NCBI GenBank assembly: GCA_947626345.1
Contig: CANQSF010000005.1
Coordinates: forward strand, 62,001-126,000
Source of the DNA: an uncultured Oscillospiraceae bacterium
GTDB lineage: Bacteria; Bacillota; Clostridia; Oscillospirales; Oscillospiraceae
DNA length: 64,000 nucleotides
Reading direction: 5' to 3'
The notes beneath the pieces were generated by a model. The model did no database searches and had not been told where the DNA came from. It was given only the letters and a program-made list of their open reading frames with translations. The number at the start of each line of letters is the position of its first letter. The stretch's first letter is position 1. The translations under genes and the position numbers were made by a program. Positions 26,053 through 34,835 of the stretch are shown here, in pieces.

Positions 26053-26877
26053 TTGAAAAAGAGATCCATATATGCAGCTTTGTTATTGACTTTTATTCTG
26101 TGTGGATGTTCTGGATTGAAGGACGCCGCCAACCAGCGGGATGTGACGCCCACAGCCACGCCGGCGCAAGCCGAAAAGCATATCATCGAAGTTTCCCCGT
26201 CGGATATCACGCCCACCGCCACGCCGAATGCAGAAGCGACAGAACCTCCGGAAAAAGAGATCACTGCCCCCACGAAGGAGCAGGTCCTTGCAGCGCGGGA
26301 ACAGGCGCTCGCGGGCATGACAGAGGAGCAGATAGATCGGCTCTATACGGTCATTCAAGGCGCAAATGGCTGGTGGGAACGGCAATACTTATGGAACGAC
26401 ATTTTTGATTTTCTTGAAGATCCCAACGACCCGGCATGGAACTACTTTGATCAAACAGGGCAGATCAACGGCCAGTGGTCGTATACGGGGGATGAGTATG
26501 ATAAAGATGCGATCTCAGAGATCATGGAGCGAGAGGGGCTCTCATGGACTGCATTCTGTGAGAAGTACGGAACGACCGAAACACTTTCTGAACTGATCGT
26601 AAACAACGAATATGACGCCGACGACTTTATTGAAATACTTGCGGACATACAAAACGGCGTTCAAAATGTTGATCTAAAGAATGATCTCCAGACTTTGATC
26701 GACAAAACAGCTTTGGCGCGGGATACCCACGACATGCATGCCGCTGACGATCTCTTCAAGACCCTCCATGACATGGACTATTATCTTCTGAGGTATGGGC
26801 CTGAGGACATCGGAGAAGATGTGATAGATACCTCATTCGTTTCAAAATACTTTGGGATGCTGTCGATCTACGATTGA
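26053..26877 (+). CDS. lipoprotein of unknown function
   Basis: 274 residues, starting at TTG 26053 (GGGAG ten bases upstream). This start yields a textbook lipoprotein signal, KKRSIYAALLLTFILCGC, with the lipidated Cys at ~20. A Thr/Pro linker (TPTATP twice) follows, then an all-helical acidic domain (~75-274) with Trp/Tyr-rich elements (GANGWWERQYLWNDIFDFL). No family recognised. It is AT-richer than the GC-rich surroundings. It sits alone on its own promoter, outside the starch locus. Confidence 0.82.
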   Translation: MKKRSIYAALLLTFILCGCSGLKDAANQRDVTPTATPAQAEKHIIEVSPSDITPTATPNAEATEPPEKEITAPTKEQVLAAREQALAGMTEEQIDRLYTVIQGANGWWERQYLWNDIFDFLEDPNDPAWNYFDQTGQINGQWSYTGDEYDKDAISEIMEREGLSWTAFCEKYGTTETLSELIVNNEYDADDFIEILADIQNGVQNVDLKNDLQTLIDKTALARDTHDMHAADDLFKTLHDMDYYLLRYGPEDIGEDVIDTSFVSKYFGMLSIYD

Positions 26878-26940
26878 CTTTCTTACCAGTTTCCGTTTTC
26901 GTCTTATATGGCGGTTTCCATTGGCTAGCAGCAAAACGAA

Positions 26941-26976
26941 CAGGCGCCCTTCCACCCGGAGATGGAAGGGCGCCTG
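26941..26976. terminator. hairpin between lipoprotein and LacI genes
   Basis: A perfect 14-bp GC-rich stem (26941-26954 with 26963-26976) between two convergent genes, without a strong T tract on either side. Confidence 0.7.
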
Positions 26977-27046
26977 CATGATCCAGAGCATCGTTCGATC
27001 GTGATCCGGAAATACCGCTGGGATAAGCTCCCCCGCCGGCGGCAGA

Positions 27047-27898
27047 CTACACCTTGCAGTCGTGGGCCGCGTCGAACTTTTTCTCCATGGCGTCAAGCAG
27101 ATACCGCGTGGTCACATCCGCCTTTTCCGCTACATCGCTCCACAAAACGGTCATCTCCGGCGGGAGCTGCTTTCCCATGGGGTCGGAGGCGATGACCGTG
27201 ACCCGCTGGCCCGAGAGGAGCGGCCGGACGATCAGCGCCAGAGGGGCGCCGATGATCACCACGTCCCTGCCCTGCAGGGCCTCCGCGGAACACTGGGAGG
27301 GAGAGAGGATCCCGCCGGCGGAGAAACCCTCCGTCACGAAGCTGCCGTAATTGCGGTTGCCATACGGCTCCGTGATCAGCACAGGGTCTGAGCCGGAGGC
27401 CCGGGCGATGAGGCTGGGAAGGTCGGAATAGATCTGAGAAAACAGCGGGTCGTTCACCAGCATATCCACGGTGAGGATGGGAACGAAGCAGTTGTCCGCC
27501 AGGCTGGAGAATTCCTCCTGGGACAGCCCGATCACGATGACGCTGTCCACCCTGTGGAGGGTGATGTCCGTGACGTCCGCCGGAAGCAGGAGGCACTCAT
27601 AGCCGTGGGGATTCAGCCGCTGGGCGAGCAGGTCGATAAAGTGGAGGATCTCCATATTGCGGCTGGGCGTGTTCTCCCGCAGGCGGTATACGATGCCCAC
27701 CAGATCTTTCTTCCCTGTGGCAAGGCTCTTGGCCACCGGGTTGGGGGTATAGCCCAGCAGATTGGCGATCTGCAGGACCTTTTTCCGGGTGGCGTCGCTG
27801 ATCTTCTGGTCCGGGCGGTTGTTGATGATATAGGAGACGGTGGCTACGGACACATGCGCCTCTCTGGCCACATCCTTCAGCGTCACGTTCTGCGGCAT
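27047..27898 (-). CDS. LacI-family regulator of the first starch locus, short form
   Basis: 283 residues, about 50 shorter than typical LacI proteins. The N-terminal headpiece is intact (TLKDVAREAHVSVATVSYIINN, hinge NPVAKSLATGKKDLVGIVY). The effector domain keeps the first lobe, but its second lobe is short and ends at AMEKKFDAAHDCKV. It is divergent from the amylase operon, and TTAA-CG-TTAA operators (28003-28027) lie between them, so it probably represses that operon and responds to a maltodextrin-like ligand. No strong ribosome site is visible at the ATG. Confidence 0.92.
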   Translation of the reverse strand: MPQNVTLKDVAREAHVSVATVSYIINNRPDQKISDATRKKVLQIANLLGYTPNPVAKSLATGKKDLVGIVYRLRENTPSRNMEILHFIDLLAQRLNPHGYECLLLPADVTDITLHRVDSVIVIGLSQEEFSSLADNCFVPILTVDMLVNDPLFSQIYSDLPSLIARASGSDPVLITEPYGNRNYGSFVTEGFSAGGILSPSQCSAEALQGRDVVIIGAPLALIVRPLLSGQRVTVIASDPMGKQLPPEMTVLWSDVAEKADVTTRYLLDAMEKKFDAAHDCKV

Positions 27899-27969
27899 GG
27901 GGATCCTCTCATTCCTGTGGATTTTTACTATATTTCATTCTACCTGAAAAAATATCTTTGTCAATATGG

Positions 27970-28027
27970 TTGACAGGAGCGCCGTACGATGGTATTATCA
28001 ACTTAACCGCTTAAGTTAAGCGATTAA
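27970..28027 (+). promoter_or_regulatory. promoter with LacI-type operators for the first starch operon
   Basis: TTGACA (27970-27975), a 17-bp spacer and TATTAT (27993-27998). Immediately downstream, over the start site, are two 12-bp elements of form TTAA-N-CG-N-TTAA (28003-28014 and 28016-28027). A perfect 15-base palindrome, CGCTTAA-G-TTAAGCG, spans both (28008-28022). The central CG and the placement fit LacI-family repression. Confidence 0.85.
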
Positions 28028-28052
28028 GTATGCATAATAAGGAGGAACCGAC

Positions 28053-29141
28053 ATGAAAGACCCGAAGAGATGGAGCGCGCTGATCTGTGCAGCGGCGCTG
28101 CTGCTGGCCCTGGCTGCCTGCGGAGGACCTGCGGCGTCTCAGACAGAGGAGCCCACGGCCGAGCCTGCGGCCACCTATACGGTGACCTTTATGCGCGGCG
28201 ACGAGGTGCTGGGCACCGCGGTCGCCGAGGAGGGCGCCGTCCTGGACGGGAGCGCCTATGAGGCCTATGAGGCGGCGGAGGACGCGGAATTCCTGGGCTG
28301 GTATGAGACTCCCTCCCTGCTGGAGAGCAGCAAAAAGGACCTGGGGACCCTGGCGATCACCGGCGATATGACCCTCTACGGCAGCTTCAAGTCCACCAAT
28401 GTGGCCGAGGACATCCGGGCCTGGTACGTGGTGGGAGCCTCTCCCGCCGGCGGGCCGCTGGCCGCGAGCCAATGGGCCGGCGCTTCCGTGGAGGAGCCCG
28501 TGCGGGAGGACTACCGCCTGGCCGCCACCGGCAACGCCGTCAACGAGTTCTCCATCACCATCGACCTGTTCAACGGCGACCAGTTCCAGGTCATCCATGA
28601 CTGGGCCTGGGACGGGCAGAAGGGCTACGGCACGTTCACCCAGATCGACGACGCGCAGATGGCAAACGGCGGCGGACTGGGCGGCACCAGCGACACCGCC
28701 AATGTGAACGTCATCATGGACGGCAATTACACCATCACCCTCACCACCGACCCGGACGATCCCAAGCAGGATCAGCTCTCCATCGTGCGCAACGGCGATC
28801 CTCTGGCGGCGGCCAACGCTTATGCGGCCAACGAGAACACCGGCATCCTCGTAAAGGGGAGCTGGGTGGAGGACTGGTCCGACCTGCGGGAGCTCGACCG
28901 GGTGGAGGGAGACGGCAACGTCTTCACCATCACCATGGAGCTGGAGGCCGATACCCAGCTCTGCTTCAGCGTGTTCGACAGCGGCGAGGACACCGGCCTG
29001 GTCCTGAAGGAGGAGAACGTGAAGGACGCCGATTCCCTGGCGCTGCTTGCCGAAAACGGCAACAACATCCAGCTCGCCGAGGCCGGGACCTACACCTTCA
29101 CCGTGGACGCCGACGCCATGACGGTGACGGTCTCCAAGTGA
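28053..29141 (+). CDS. glycan-binding lipoprotein of the first starch operon (putative)
   Basis: 362 residues behind AAGGAGGA. Lipoprotein signal with lipobox LAAC (~21-24), then a short linker. Residues ~42-112 resemble a Listeria-Bacteroides (InlB B) repeat: YTVTFMRGDEVLG ending in FLGWYE. Then come two beta-rich aromatic domains (~115-255 starting IRAWYVVGAS; ~268-362 starting GILVKGSWVEDW) that look like starch-binding SusE/SusF or CBM modules, ending TYTFTVDADAMTVTVSK. It probably captures starch or oligosaccharide at the cell surface. First gene of the operon, three bases before the GH13 gene. Ligand binding is inferred from context and pattern. Confidence 0.8.
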   Translation: MKDPKRWSALICAAALLLALAACGGPAASQTEEPTAEPAATYTVTFMRGDEVLGTAVAEEGAVLDGSAYEAYEAAEDAEFLGWYETPSLLESSKKDLGTLAITGDMTLYGSFKSTNVAEDIRAWYVVGASPAGGPLAASQWAGASVEEPVREDYRLAATGNAVNEFSITIDLFNGDQFQVIHDWAWDGQKGYGTFTQIDDAQMANGGGLGGTSDTANVNVIMDGNYTITLTTDPDDPKQDQLSIVRNGDPLAAANAYAANENTGILVKGSWVEDWSDLRELDRVEGDGNVFTITMELEADTQLCFSVFDSGEDTGLVLKEENVKDADSLALLAENGNNIQLAEAGTYTFTVDADAMTVTVSK

Positions 29142-29144
29142 TCT

Positions 29145-30779
29145 ATGAATCGGTACGCGGTCTTTCATGCGGCTGATTCCACCTATTGCTTCCCGGCATC
29201 TCCCCACGAACTCACCCTGCGCCTCAGGGCGGCCAGAGACGATCTGGCCGCCGCTGAGGTCATCTACGAGAGCAAATATGTGTTTGGGACCAGCCAGCGG
29301 CGGACCCCGCTGCGCAAGATCGGCTCCAGCGAGCTTTTCGACTACTATTCCGTCACATTACGGCTGCAGGACACCCGGGTGGCCTATGTCTTCTATCTCG
29401 ACGACGGGGAAAGCCGCTTCTACTTCTCCGAGGACGGGGTCACGGACAGCTACGACTTCTCCCTGGGCTACTACAATTTCTTCCAGTACCCCTATATCAA
29501 CCGGTGTGACGTGCCCCAGCGGGTGGAGTGGATGGAACACGCGGTCTTCTATCAGATCTTTGTGGACCGCTTCCGCCGGGGCGCCCGGGACAAGGACACC
29601 AGCTACATCAATCTGAACTGGGGCGGCATCCCGCACCCGGGCAGCTTTGCCGGCGGGGACCTGGACGGCGTGACGGAGCGGCTCGACCACATCCAGGCCC
29701 TGGGCTGCAGCGCCATCTATCTGACGCCGGTGTTCCAGTCCCCTACCAACCACAAGTACGATGTGGTAGACTACTACCGGGTGGACCCCCATTTCGGCGG
29801 GGACGAGGCGCTGCGCCGGCTGGTGCGGGCGGCCCACAGCCGGGGGATGCGGGTGGTGCTGGACGGGGTGTTCAACCACTGCAGCATGTATCTGCGGCAG
29901 TTCCAGGACGTGGTAAAAAAGGGCCGGGACTCCGCCTATTACTCCTGGTTTTTGATCGACGGGGACTTCCCCGACCCGGCCAGGGGCAATTATGAGATGT
30001 TCGCCTCCTGCGAGTACATGCCGAAATGGAACACCTCCTGCCGGGAGGCCCAGGACTATTTGATCGGCGTGGGCCGCCACTACATCCGGGAGTACGGCAT
30101 CGACGGCTGGCGGCTGGACGTGTGCGACGAGGTGAGCCACGTCTTCTGGCGGCGCTTCCGCCAGGCCATCAAAGAGGAGGACCCGCAGGCCGTCCTCATC
30201 GGGGAAAACTGGCACGACGCCTCCGCCAGCCTCCGGGGCGACCAGTATGACAGCATCATGAACTACGCGTTCACCAAGGCATGCCTGGACTTTTTCGCGG
30301 CGGGCCGCCTGGACGCCCGGCATATGGCCTGGCGGCTCAACGAGATCCTGATGCGCAACACCGACACGGCCGACCGCATGATGCTGAATCTGCTGGACAG
30401 CCACGACACCAACCGTTTCTTTACCGAGGTGGGCGGGGATCGGGAGGCGTTCCACGCCGCCCTCTGTCTGCTGTATCTGTTCCCCGGCGCGCCCTGCATC
30501 TTCTATGGAACGGAGTTTTACACCCCGGGCGGGTACGATCCCGACTGCCGGCGGTGCATGGACTGGGCGCGGAAGGACACCGCCGCCCCGCTGCTGGCAA
30601 AGCTGGCCGCCCTCCCCCGGGAGGGGGAGATCGCCATCGGGGAAGAGAACGGCGTACTGGTCGTGGAGCGGGGGGAGTGCGCCCTGTATATCAACCGCAC
30701 ACAGACGGCGGCCCTCGTGCGGGGCCGGCAGATCCGGGAGAACAGCCACCTATTGCTGAAGGGAGGAGAACCGATTTGA
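29145..30779 (+). CDS. GH13 neopullulanase/cyclomaltodextrinase-type alpha-glucosidase 1
   Basis: 544 residues, no signal peptide, hence cytoplasmic. Residues ~1-130 form a CBM34-like N-terminal domain, as in GH13 subfamily 20. The (beta/alpha)8 barrel shows region I DGVFNH (~240), region II GWRLDVCDE with nucleophile Asp325, region III IGENW with acid/base Glu354, and region IV LDSHDTNR with Asp421. It would cleave imported maltodextrins or cyclodextrins. It starts three bases after the lipoprotein stop without a clear ribosome site, so coupled translation is likely; its stop overlaps the start of the binding-protein gene. Confidence 0.95.
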   Translation: MNRYAVFHAADSTYCFPASPHELTLRLRAARDDLAAAEVIYESKYVFGTSQRRTPLRKIGSSELFDYYSVTLRLQDTRVAYVFYLDDGESRFYFSEDGVTDSYDFSLGYYNFFQYPYINRCDVPQRVEWMEHAVFYQIFVDRFRRGARDKDTSYINLNWGGIPHPGSFAGGDLDGVTERLDHIQALGCSAIYLTPVFQSPTNHKYDVVDYYRVDPHFGGDEALRRLVRAAHSRGMRVVLDGVFNHCSMYLRQFQDVVKKGRDSAYYSWFLIDGDFPDPARGNYEMFASCEYMPKWNTSCREAQDYLIGVGRHYIREYGIDGWRLDVCDEVSHVFWRRFRQAIKEEDPQAVLIGENWHDASASLRGDQYDSIMNYAFTKACLDFFAAGRLDARHMAWRLNEILMRNTDTADRMMLNLLDSHDTNRFFTEVGGDREAFHAALCLLYLFPGAPCIFYGTEFYTPGGYDPDCRRCMDWARKDTAAPLLAKLAALPREGEIAIGEENGVLVVERGECALYINRTQTAALVRGRQIRENSHLLLKGGEPI

Positions 30780-32242
30780 AACAGATCATCCGCATGATGG
30801 CGCTGGCCCTCGCGCTGCTGCTCCTGTGCGCCGGCTGCGGGGGGAAAGAAAGCTCCGCGCCCACGGAGGCCGGGACGGCGCCCTCCGGGGACCCGTCGGA
30901 GCCCATCGTGCTCCACATCCTCGAGAACGACACCGCCAAGTCCGAGGGGTATCTGGACGCGCTGATCGCGGCCTTCAACGAGGCCTACGCTGACAAGGGC
31001 ATCCAGGCGGTGGACGCCAACATGGACGAGTACACCGACCTGGCCTTGAACGGCCCCTACGGATACGGCCCGGACGTGCTGTATCAGGCCAACGACCAGC
31101 TGATGAAATACGCCGAGGACCGGCACATCCTGCCCCTGGCCATCGAGGAGCTCGACTGTTATGAGAGCACCCCCGAGGCCGCGTGGGACGCTTTCCGGCT
31201 GTCAATGGACGGCAGCGTCTACTTCTGCGGCGTGCCGGTGAACATCCAGGAGCCCATGCTGTTCTACCGGGAGGACATGATGCCGGAGAACTGGCAGGAG
31301 GAGTGGGACGACGATCAGAACGGCACGGCGGACTTTTTTGAAAACTGGTGCGACCTGTATGCCTACTCGGCCTCCATCCGGGAGAGCGACCCGGCGCGGT
31401 ACGGCTTCATGGCCTCGCTGAACAATCTGTATCTGGCATCCCCCTTCATGCTGTCCTACGGCTCCTATATCTTCGGGGAGAAGGACGGCGCGGTGGACCC
31501 CTCCGATGTCGGCTTCTCCGCCGGGAACGCGGTGAACGGCCTGAGCGCCCTGCGGCAGTTCGCGGCGCTGATGAACGAGGGGTGCATCGACGACACCATC
31601 ACCCTCAACCGCTATGAAAAGCTGGCGGACGGCTCCTATTTCTGCACCGTGTCCACGCCGGACACCTACTCGCTGTTCGTCCGCAACCTGGCCAGCCATT
31701 ATATGAGCGAGGGCATGGGCGAGGACGAGGCCCAGGCCGAGGCGGAGGCCAACCTGAAGATGGTGGAGATGCCCGCCAAAATGCCCGCCGACGGCGACCT
31801 CAGCCAGGACAGCGCGGCGGCCCAATGGGTGGACACCGTGGTGATGGGCGGCGTGAACGGATACGGCATCAGCAGCTATACGAAGCACCGGGAGGCCTGC
31901 ATGGAGTTCGTCGATTTCGCCACCGGCTATGAGATGATCCAGACCCGTGTGCAGATGCTGGGGATCGCCCCCACCCGTCAGGATGTGGCCCGGGTGTCCG
32001 GCGACACGGCGGATATGATCTTTGACAGCCTGGCCGGCGGGCGCATCTGCCTGATGCCCTCGGTCAAGGCGGTGGATCAGATCTGGACCCCCGCGCAGAC
32101 CGTTATGGGCGACGTGGCGAAGGACCCCTTCCGCGCAGCCCAGGGGGAGCCGCAGAAGTACGGCACCACCGAGGCGCTGCAGGCGGCGCTGGAGACCATC
32201 GACAAAAACGTTTACGACGCGATCCACACGCTGGCCGGATAA
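30776..32242 (+). CDS. ABC maltodextrin-binding lipoprotein 1 (MalE-like)
   Basis: 488 residues from TTG 30776, seven bases after GGGAGGAG. The TTGA overlaps the GH13 stop, so initiation is coupled. Lipobox LCAGC at ~18-22. Family 1 solute-binding protein: early LHILENDTAKSEGYLDALIAAFNEAY, then VLYQANDQLMKYAE, with the usual two-lobe length plus some insertions. It delivers sugar to the two permeases that follow. Maltodextrin is inferred from the two GH13 enzymes and LacI regulator. Confidence 0.92.
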   Translation: MKQIIRMMALALALLLLCAGCGGKESSAPTEAGTAPSGDPSEPIVLHILENDTAKSEGYLDALIAAFNEAYADKGIQAVDANMDEYTDLALNGPYGYGPDVLYQANDQLMKYAEDRHILPLAIEELDCYESTPEAAWDAFRLSMDGSVYFCGVPVNIQEPMLFYREDMMPENWQEEWDDDQNGTADFFENWCDLYAYSASIRESDPARYGFMASLNNLYLASPFMLSYGSYIFGEKDGAVDPSDVGFSAGNAVNGLSALRQFAALMNEGCIDDTITLNRYEKLADGSYFCTVSTPDTYSLFVRNLASHYMSEGMGEDEAQAEAEANLKMVEMPAKMPADGDLSQDSAAAQWVDTVVMGGVNGYGISSYTKHREACMEFVDFATGYEMIQTRVQMLGIAPTRQDVARVSGDTADMIFDSLAGGRICLMPSVKAVDQIWTPAQTVMGDVAKDPFRAAQGEPQKYGTTEALQAALETIDKNVYDAIHTLAG

Positions 32243-32254
32243 GGAGGCGCTGTC

Positions 32255-33565
32255 ATGGATCTTCTCGTTCTTCGGGCGGCGCGGACCAGATCGGCCCCGG
32301 TGCGGGCGTCGCTCTGCGTGATGGGCCTGGGGCAGATGATGTGCCGGCAGTGGGTCAAGGGGCTGCTGTATCTGTCGGCGCTGGGGGCCTTCCTGGCGTA
32401 TCTCATCGCCATGGGCGGAGCGGATATCGCCGGCTTCTTCACCCTGGGGACCCATGAGGCGGACCCCTGGCTGGGCACGGCGGGGGACGACTCCATCCTC
32501 ATGCTCCTGCGGGGCCTGATGGCCTTCGGCATCATCATCGCCGTGGTCCTTCTGTACCGGTCCAATCTGCGGGACATCCTGGAGCTTGACAGGAGCATCA
32601 AGGCGGGGCTGACGCCGCCGCCCTTCGTGAAGTCGCTCCGCCGCTTTTTCGACCGCAGGTTCTATGTGGCGGCGCTGGCCCTGCCCATCGCCGGCGTGAT
32701 CGTGTTCAACGTGGTCCCCATCGTGTTCATGATCCTCATCGCGTTCACCAACTACGGCGGCAACAACGTGCCGCCCGCTCTGGTGGACTGGGTGGGACTG
32801 GAGAACTTCGGCCGGATCCTGGCCCTCACGGAGATCAAGGACACCTTCTTCCGCATCCTGATCTGGAACGTGATCTGGGCGCTGTGCTCCACCTTCCTCA
32901 ACTACTTCGGCGGACTGGGGCTCGCCCTGCTGCTGAACAAGAAATGCGTCAAGGGCCGCAGGTTCTGGAGGATGTTCCCGATCCTGGCCTATGCGGTGCC
33001 GGGCTTCATCACCCTGCTGGCCTTCAAATTCCTCTTTTCCTACGGCGGGCCCATCAACTATTACATCACCCAGGCGGGGCGGAACGCCGTGGGCTTTTTG
33101 GACATCGACGCCGGCATCAAGGCCCGGCTGATCGGCCTGGGGGTGAACGCCTGGACCTCCATCCCCACGTCCATGCTGCTGGCCACCGGGATCCTGTCCA
33201 ACATGAGAGAGGACCTGTACGAGGCCGCCAGCATCGACGGGGCCAGCAAGTGGATGCAATTCCTGAAGATCACCCTCCCCTTCGTGGTGTTCTCCACCAC
33301 CCCCGTCCTGATCACCAATTTCATCGGGAACTTCAACAACTTTGGGGTCTTCTATTTCCTGCGCGGCGGCCTGTACATGGACGGCTATTTCCTGGCCAGC
33401 GACACGGACCTGCTCATCAACTGGCTCTATAACCTGTCCATCGACAACAACTATTACAGCATCGGCGCCGCCGTGAGCCTGATCATCTTCATCATCACCT
33501 CTATCATCTCCCTGTCCGTCTATGTGCGGAGCAACGCTTACAGGAAGGAGGATACCTTCCGATGA
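32255..33565 (+). CDS. MalF-type ABC sugar permease 1
   Basis: 436 residues, longer than its counterpart in the second locus because of an N-terminal extension with two hydrophobic segments (~38-55, ~80-105), as in true MalF proteins. The core has six further spans and the EAA loop EAASIDGASKWMQFLKITLP that docks the ATPase. GGAGG upstream. The last codons overlap the malG-like start by four bases (ATGA). Confidence 0.95.
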   Translation: MDLLVLRAARTRSAPVRASLCVMGLGQMMCRQWVKGLLYLSALGAFLAYLIAMGGADIAGFFTLGTHEADPWLGTAGDDSILMLLRGLMAFGIIIAVVLLYRSNLRDILELDRSIKAGLTPPPFVKSLRRFFDRRFYVAALALPIAGVIVFNVVPIVFMILIAFTNYGGNNVPPALVDWVGLENFGRILALTEIKDTFFRILIWNVIWALCSTFLNYFGGLGLALLLNKKCVKGRRFWRMFPILAYAVPGFITLLAFKFLFSYGGPINYYITQAGRNAVGFLDIDAGIKARLIGLGVNAWTSIPTSMLLATGILSNMREDLYEAASIDGASKWMQFLKITLPFVVFSTTPVLITNFIGNFNNFGVFYFLRGGLYMDGYFLASDTDLLINWLYNLSIDNNYYSIGAAVSLIIFIITSIISLSVYVRSNAYRKEDTFR

Positions 33566-34389
33566 AATGGAAGCGCTTTACCGATCTCATCCTCACCCAC
33601 GCGGTGCTCATCGTGGTGTGCTTCATCTTCTTTTTCCCGATCCTCTGGCTGGTGCTGGCCAGCTTCTCCCGCACCGGCTCCATTTACGACCTGTCCGGCT
33701 TCTTCCCCAAGGCGTTCAGCCTGTCCGGCTACCAGACCCTGTTCACGGACACCCAGATGTACGACTACCCGAACTGGCTGAAAAACACCCTGTTCGTGGC
33801 GGTGCTCTCCAGCCTGCTGGGCACCATCCTGGTGATCCTCACCGCATACACCATCAGCCGGTTCCAGTTCCGCACCCGGAAGGTGCTGATGAAGTCCACC
33901 CTGGTGCTGAGCATGTTCCCCTCCTTCATGGGGATGACGGCGGTCTACCTCCTGATGGTGAACTTCGGACTGATCAATCAGCTGTGGAGCCTGGTGCTGA
34001 TCTATGCCTCCGGCGCGCCCATGGGATACCTGGTGCAAAAGGGATACTTTGACTCCATCAGCAGCTCCGTCTTTGAGGCGGCCCGGCTGGACGGGGCCAG
34101 CAACTTCACCATCTTCCGGACGATCGCCCTGCCCCTGTCCAAGCCCATCATCGTCTACACGGCGCTGACCCAGTTCGCCTGGCCGTGGAGCGATTTCATC
34201 CTGCCCAACCTGCTGCTGAAAAACAAGGACCTGTGGACGGTGGCGGTGGGGCTGATGCACCTGGACGAGACGCAGTTTACCCGGTTCGCCGCGGGGTCCA
34301 TCTTTATTGCGGTGCCCATCGTGATCCTGTACTTCTGTCTGTCCGGGTTCCTGGTCACCGGCGTGACCGCCGGCGCCGCCAAGGAATGA
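33562..34389 (+). CDS. MalG-type ABC sugar permease 1
   Basis: 275 residues with six predicted spans; the EAA loop is EAARLDGASNFTIFRTIALP. It ends GVTAGAAKE, the family's typical tail. Forms the transmembrane channel with the MalF-like protein. No ATP-binding subunit follows; the operon ends at the hairpin at 34474. Confidence 0.95.
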   Translation: MKWKRFTDLILTHAVLIVVCFIFFFPILWLVLASFSRTGSIYDLSGFFPKAFSLSGYQTLFTDTQMYDYPNWLKNTLFVAVLSSLLGTILVILTAYTISRFQFRTRKVLMKSTLVLSMFPSFMGMTAVYLLMVNFGLINQLWSLVLIYASGAPMGYLVQKGYFDSISSSVFEAARLDGASNFTIFRTIALPLSKPIIVYTALTQFAWPWSDFILPNLLLKNKDLWTVAVGLMHLDETQFTRFAAGSIFIAVPIVILYFCLSGFLVTGVTAGAAKE

Positions 34390-34473
34390 ACGGGCGGAGA
34401 AGGAAAAACTGACAGCCTCCTGCAGGCCCGTCAGAGCAGTTGAGAATGGGCCTTGAGATCGATCCATGAGCAT

Positions 34474-34507
34474 GAGGGCGCCGAGGTCATTTGACCTCGG
34501 CGCCCTC
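34474..34507 (+). terminator. terminator of the first starch operon
   Basis: A perfect 16-bp GC-rich stem (34474-34489 with 34492-34507), 85 bases after the permease stop. No T tract follows. Confidence 0.7.
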
Positions 34508-34775
34508 TCCGCGTTATAGGATCTAAAATAACGGAAGATCGCAGGATCTCCCCCTGCCAGAGGTCTTTCTCCTTTCCCCTCGCAAACGCCGCGCCGGTTT
34601 GCGAGGGGGAGTTGGCGATACGGAAATTGAGAAACTGTTTTCTTTTTGACAAGAAGTACGATTTTTGATTTCCGGGAAAAAGCGGGAGATTATATGTGCA
34701 ATAAGCACAAGTTTATTTCGTGATGATTGGTAAATCAAGCCACAATTAATAGGAAATTGCTTTCGCAAAATGTCG
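34508..34775. other. AT-rich non-coding region between the starch loci
   Basis: No gene seen. It holds a REP-like palindrome (34576-34608) related to the one at 24861, a small GTGC/GCAC hairpin near 34694-34706, and a LacI-like element TTGC-TTTC-GCAA (34757-34768) just upstream of the next promoter. Confidence 0.6.
34576..34608. repeat. REP-like palindrome, copy B
   Basis: A 12-bp perfect inverted repeat (CCCCTCGCAAAC, 34576-34587 with 34597-34608) around a nine-base loop. It differs from copy A at 24861 by compensated changes in the stem. Confidence 0.75.
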
Positions 34776-34804
34776 TTGACGGGGCAAAAGGACGATGTTA
34801 TTTT
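34776..34804 (+). promoter_or_regulatory. promoter of the second starch locus
   Basis: TTGACG (34776-34781), a 17-bp spacer and TATTTT (34799-34804), 31 bases before the start of the starch-binding protein gene. Confidence 0.75.
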
Positions 34805-34835
34805 GGGACTATCAACAAAACTAGGAGGAAGTCCC

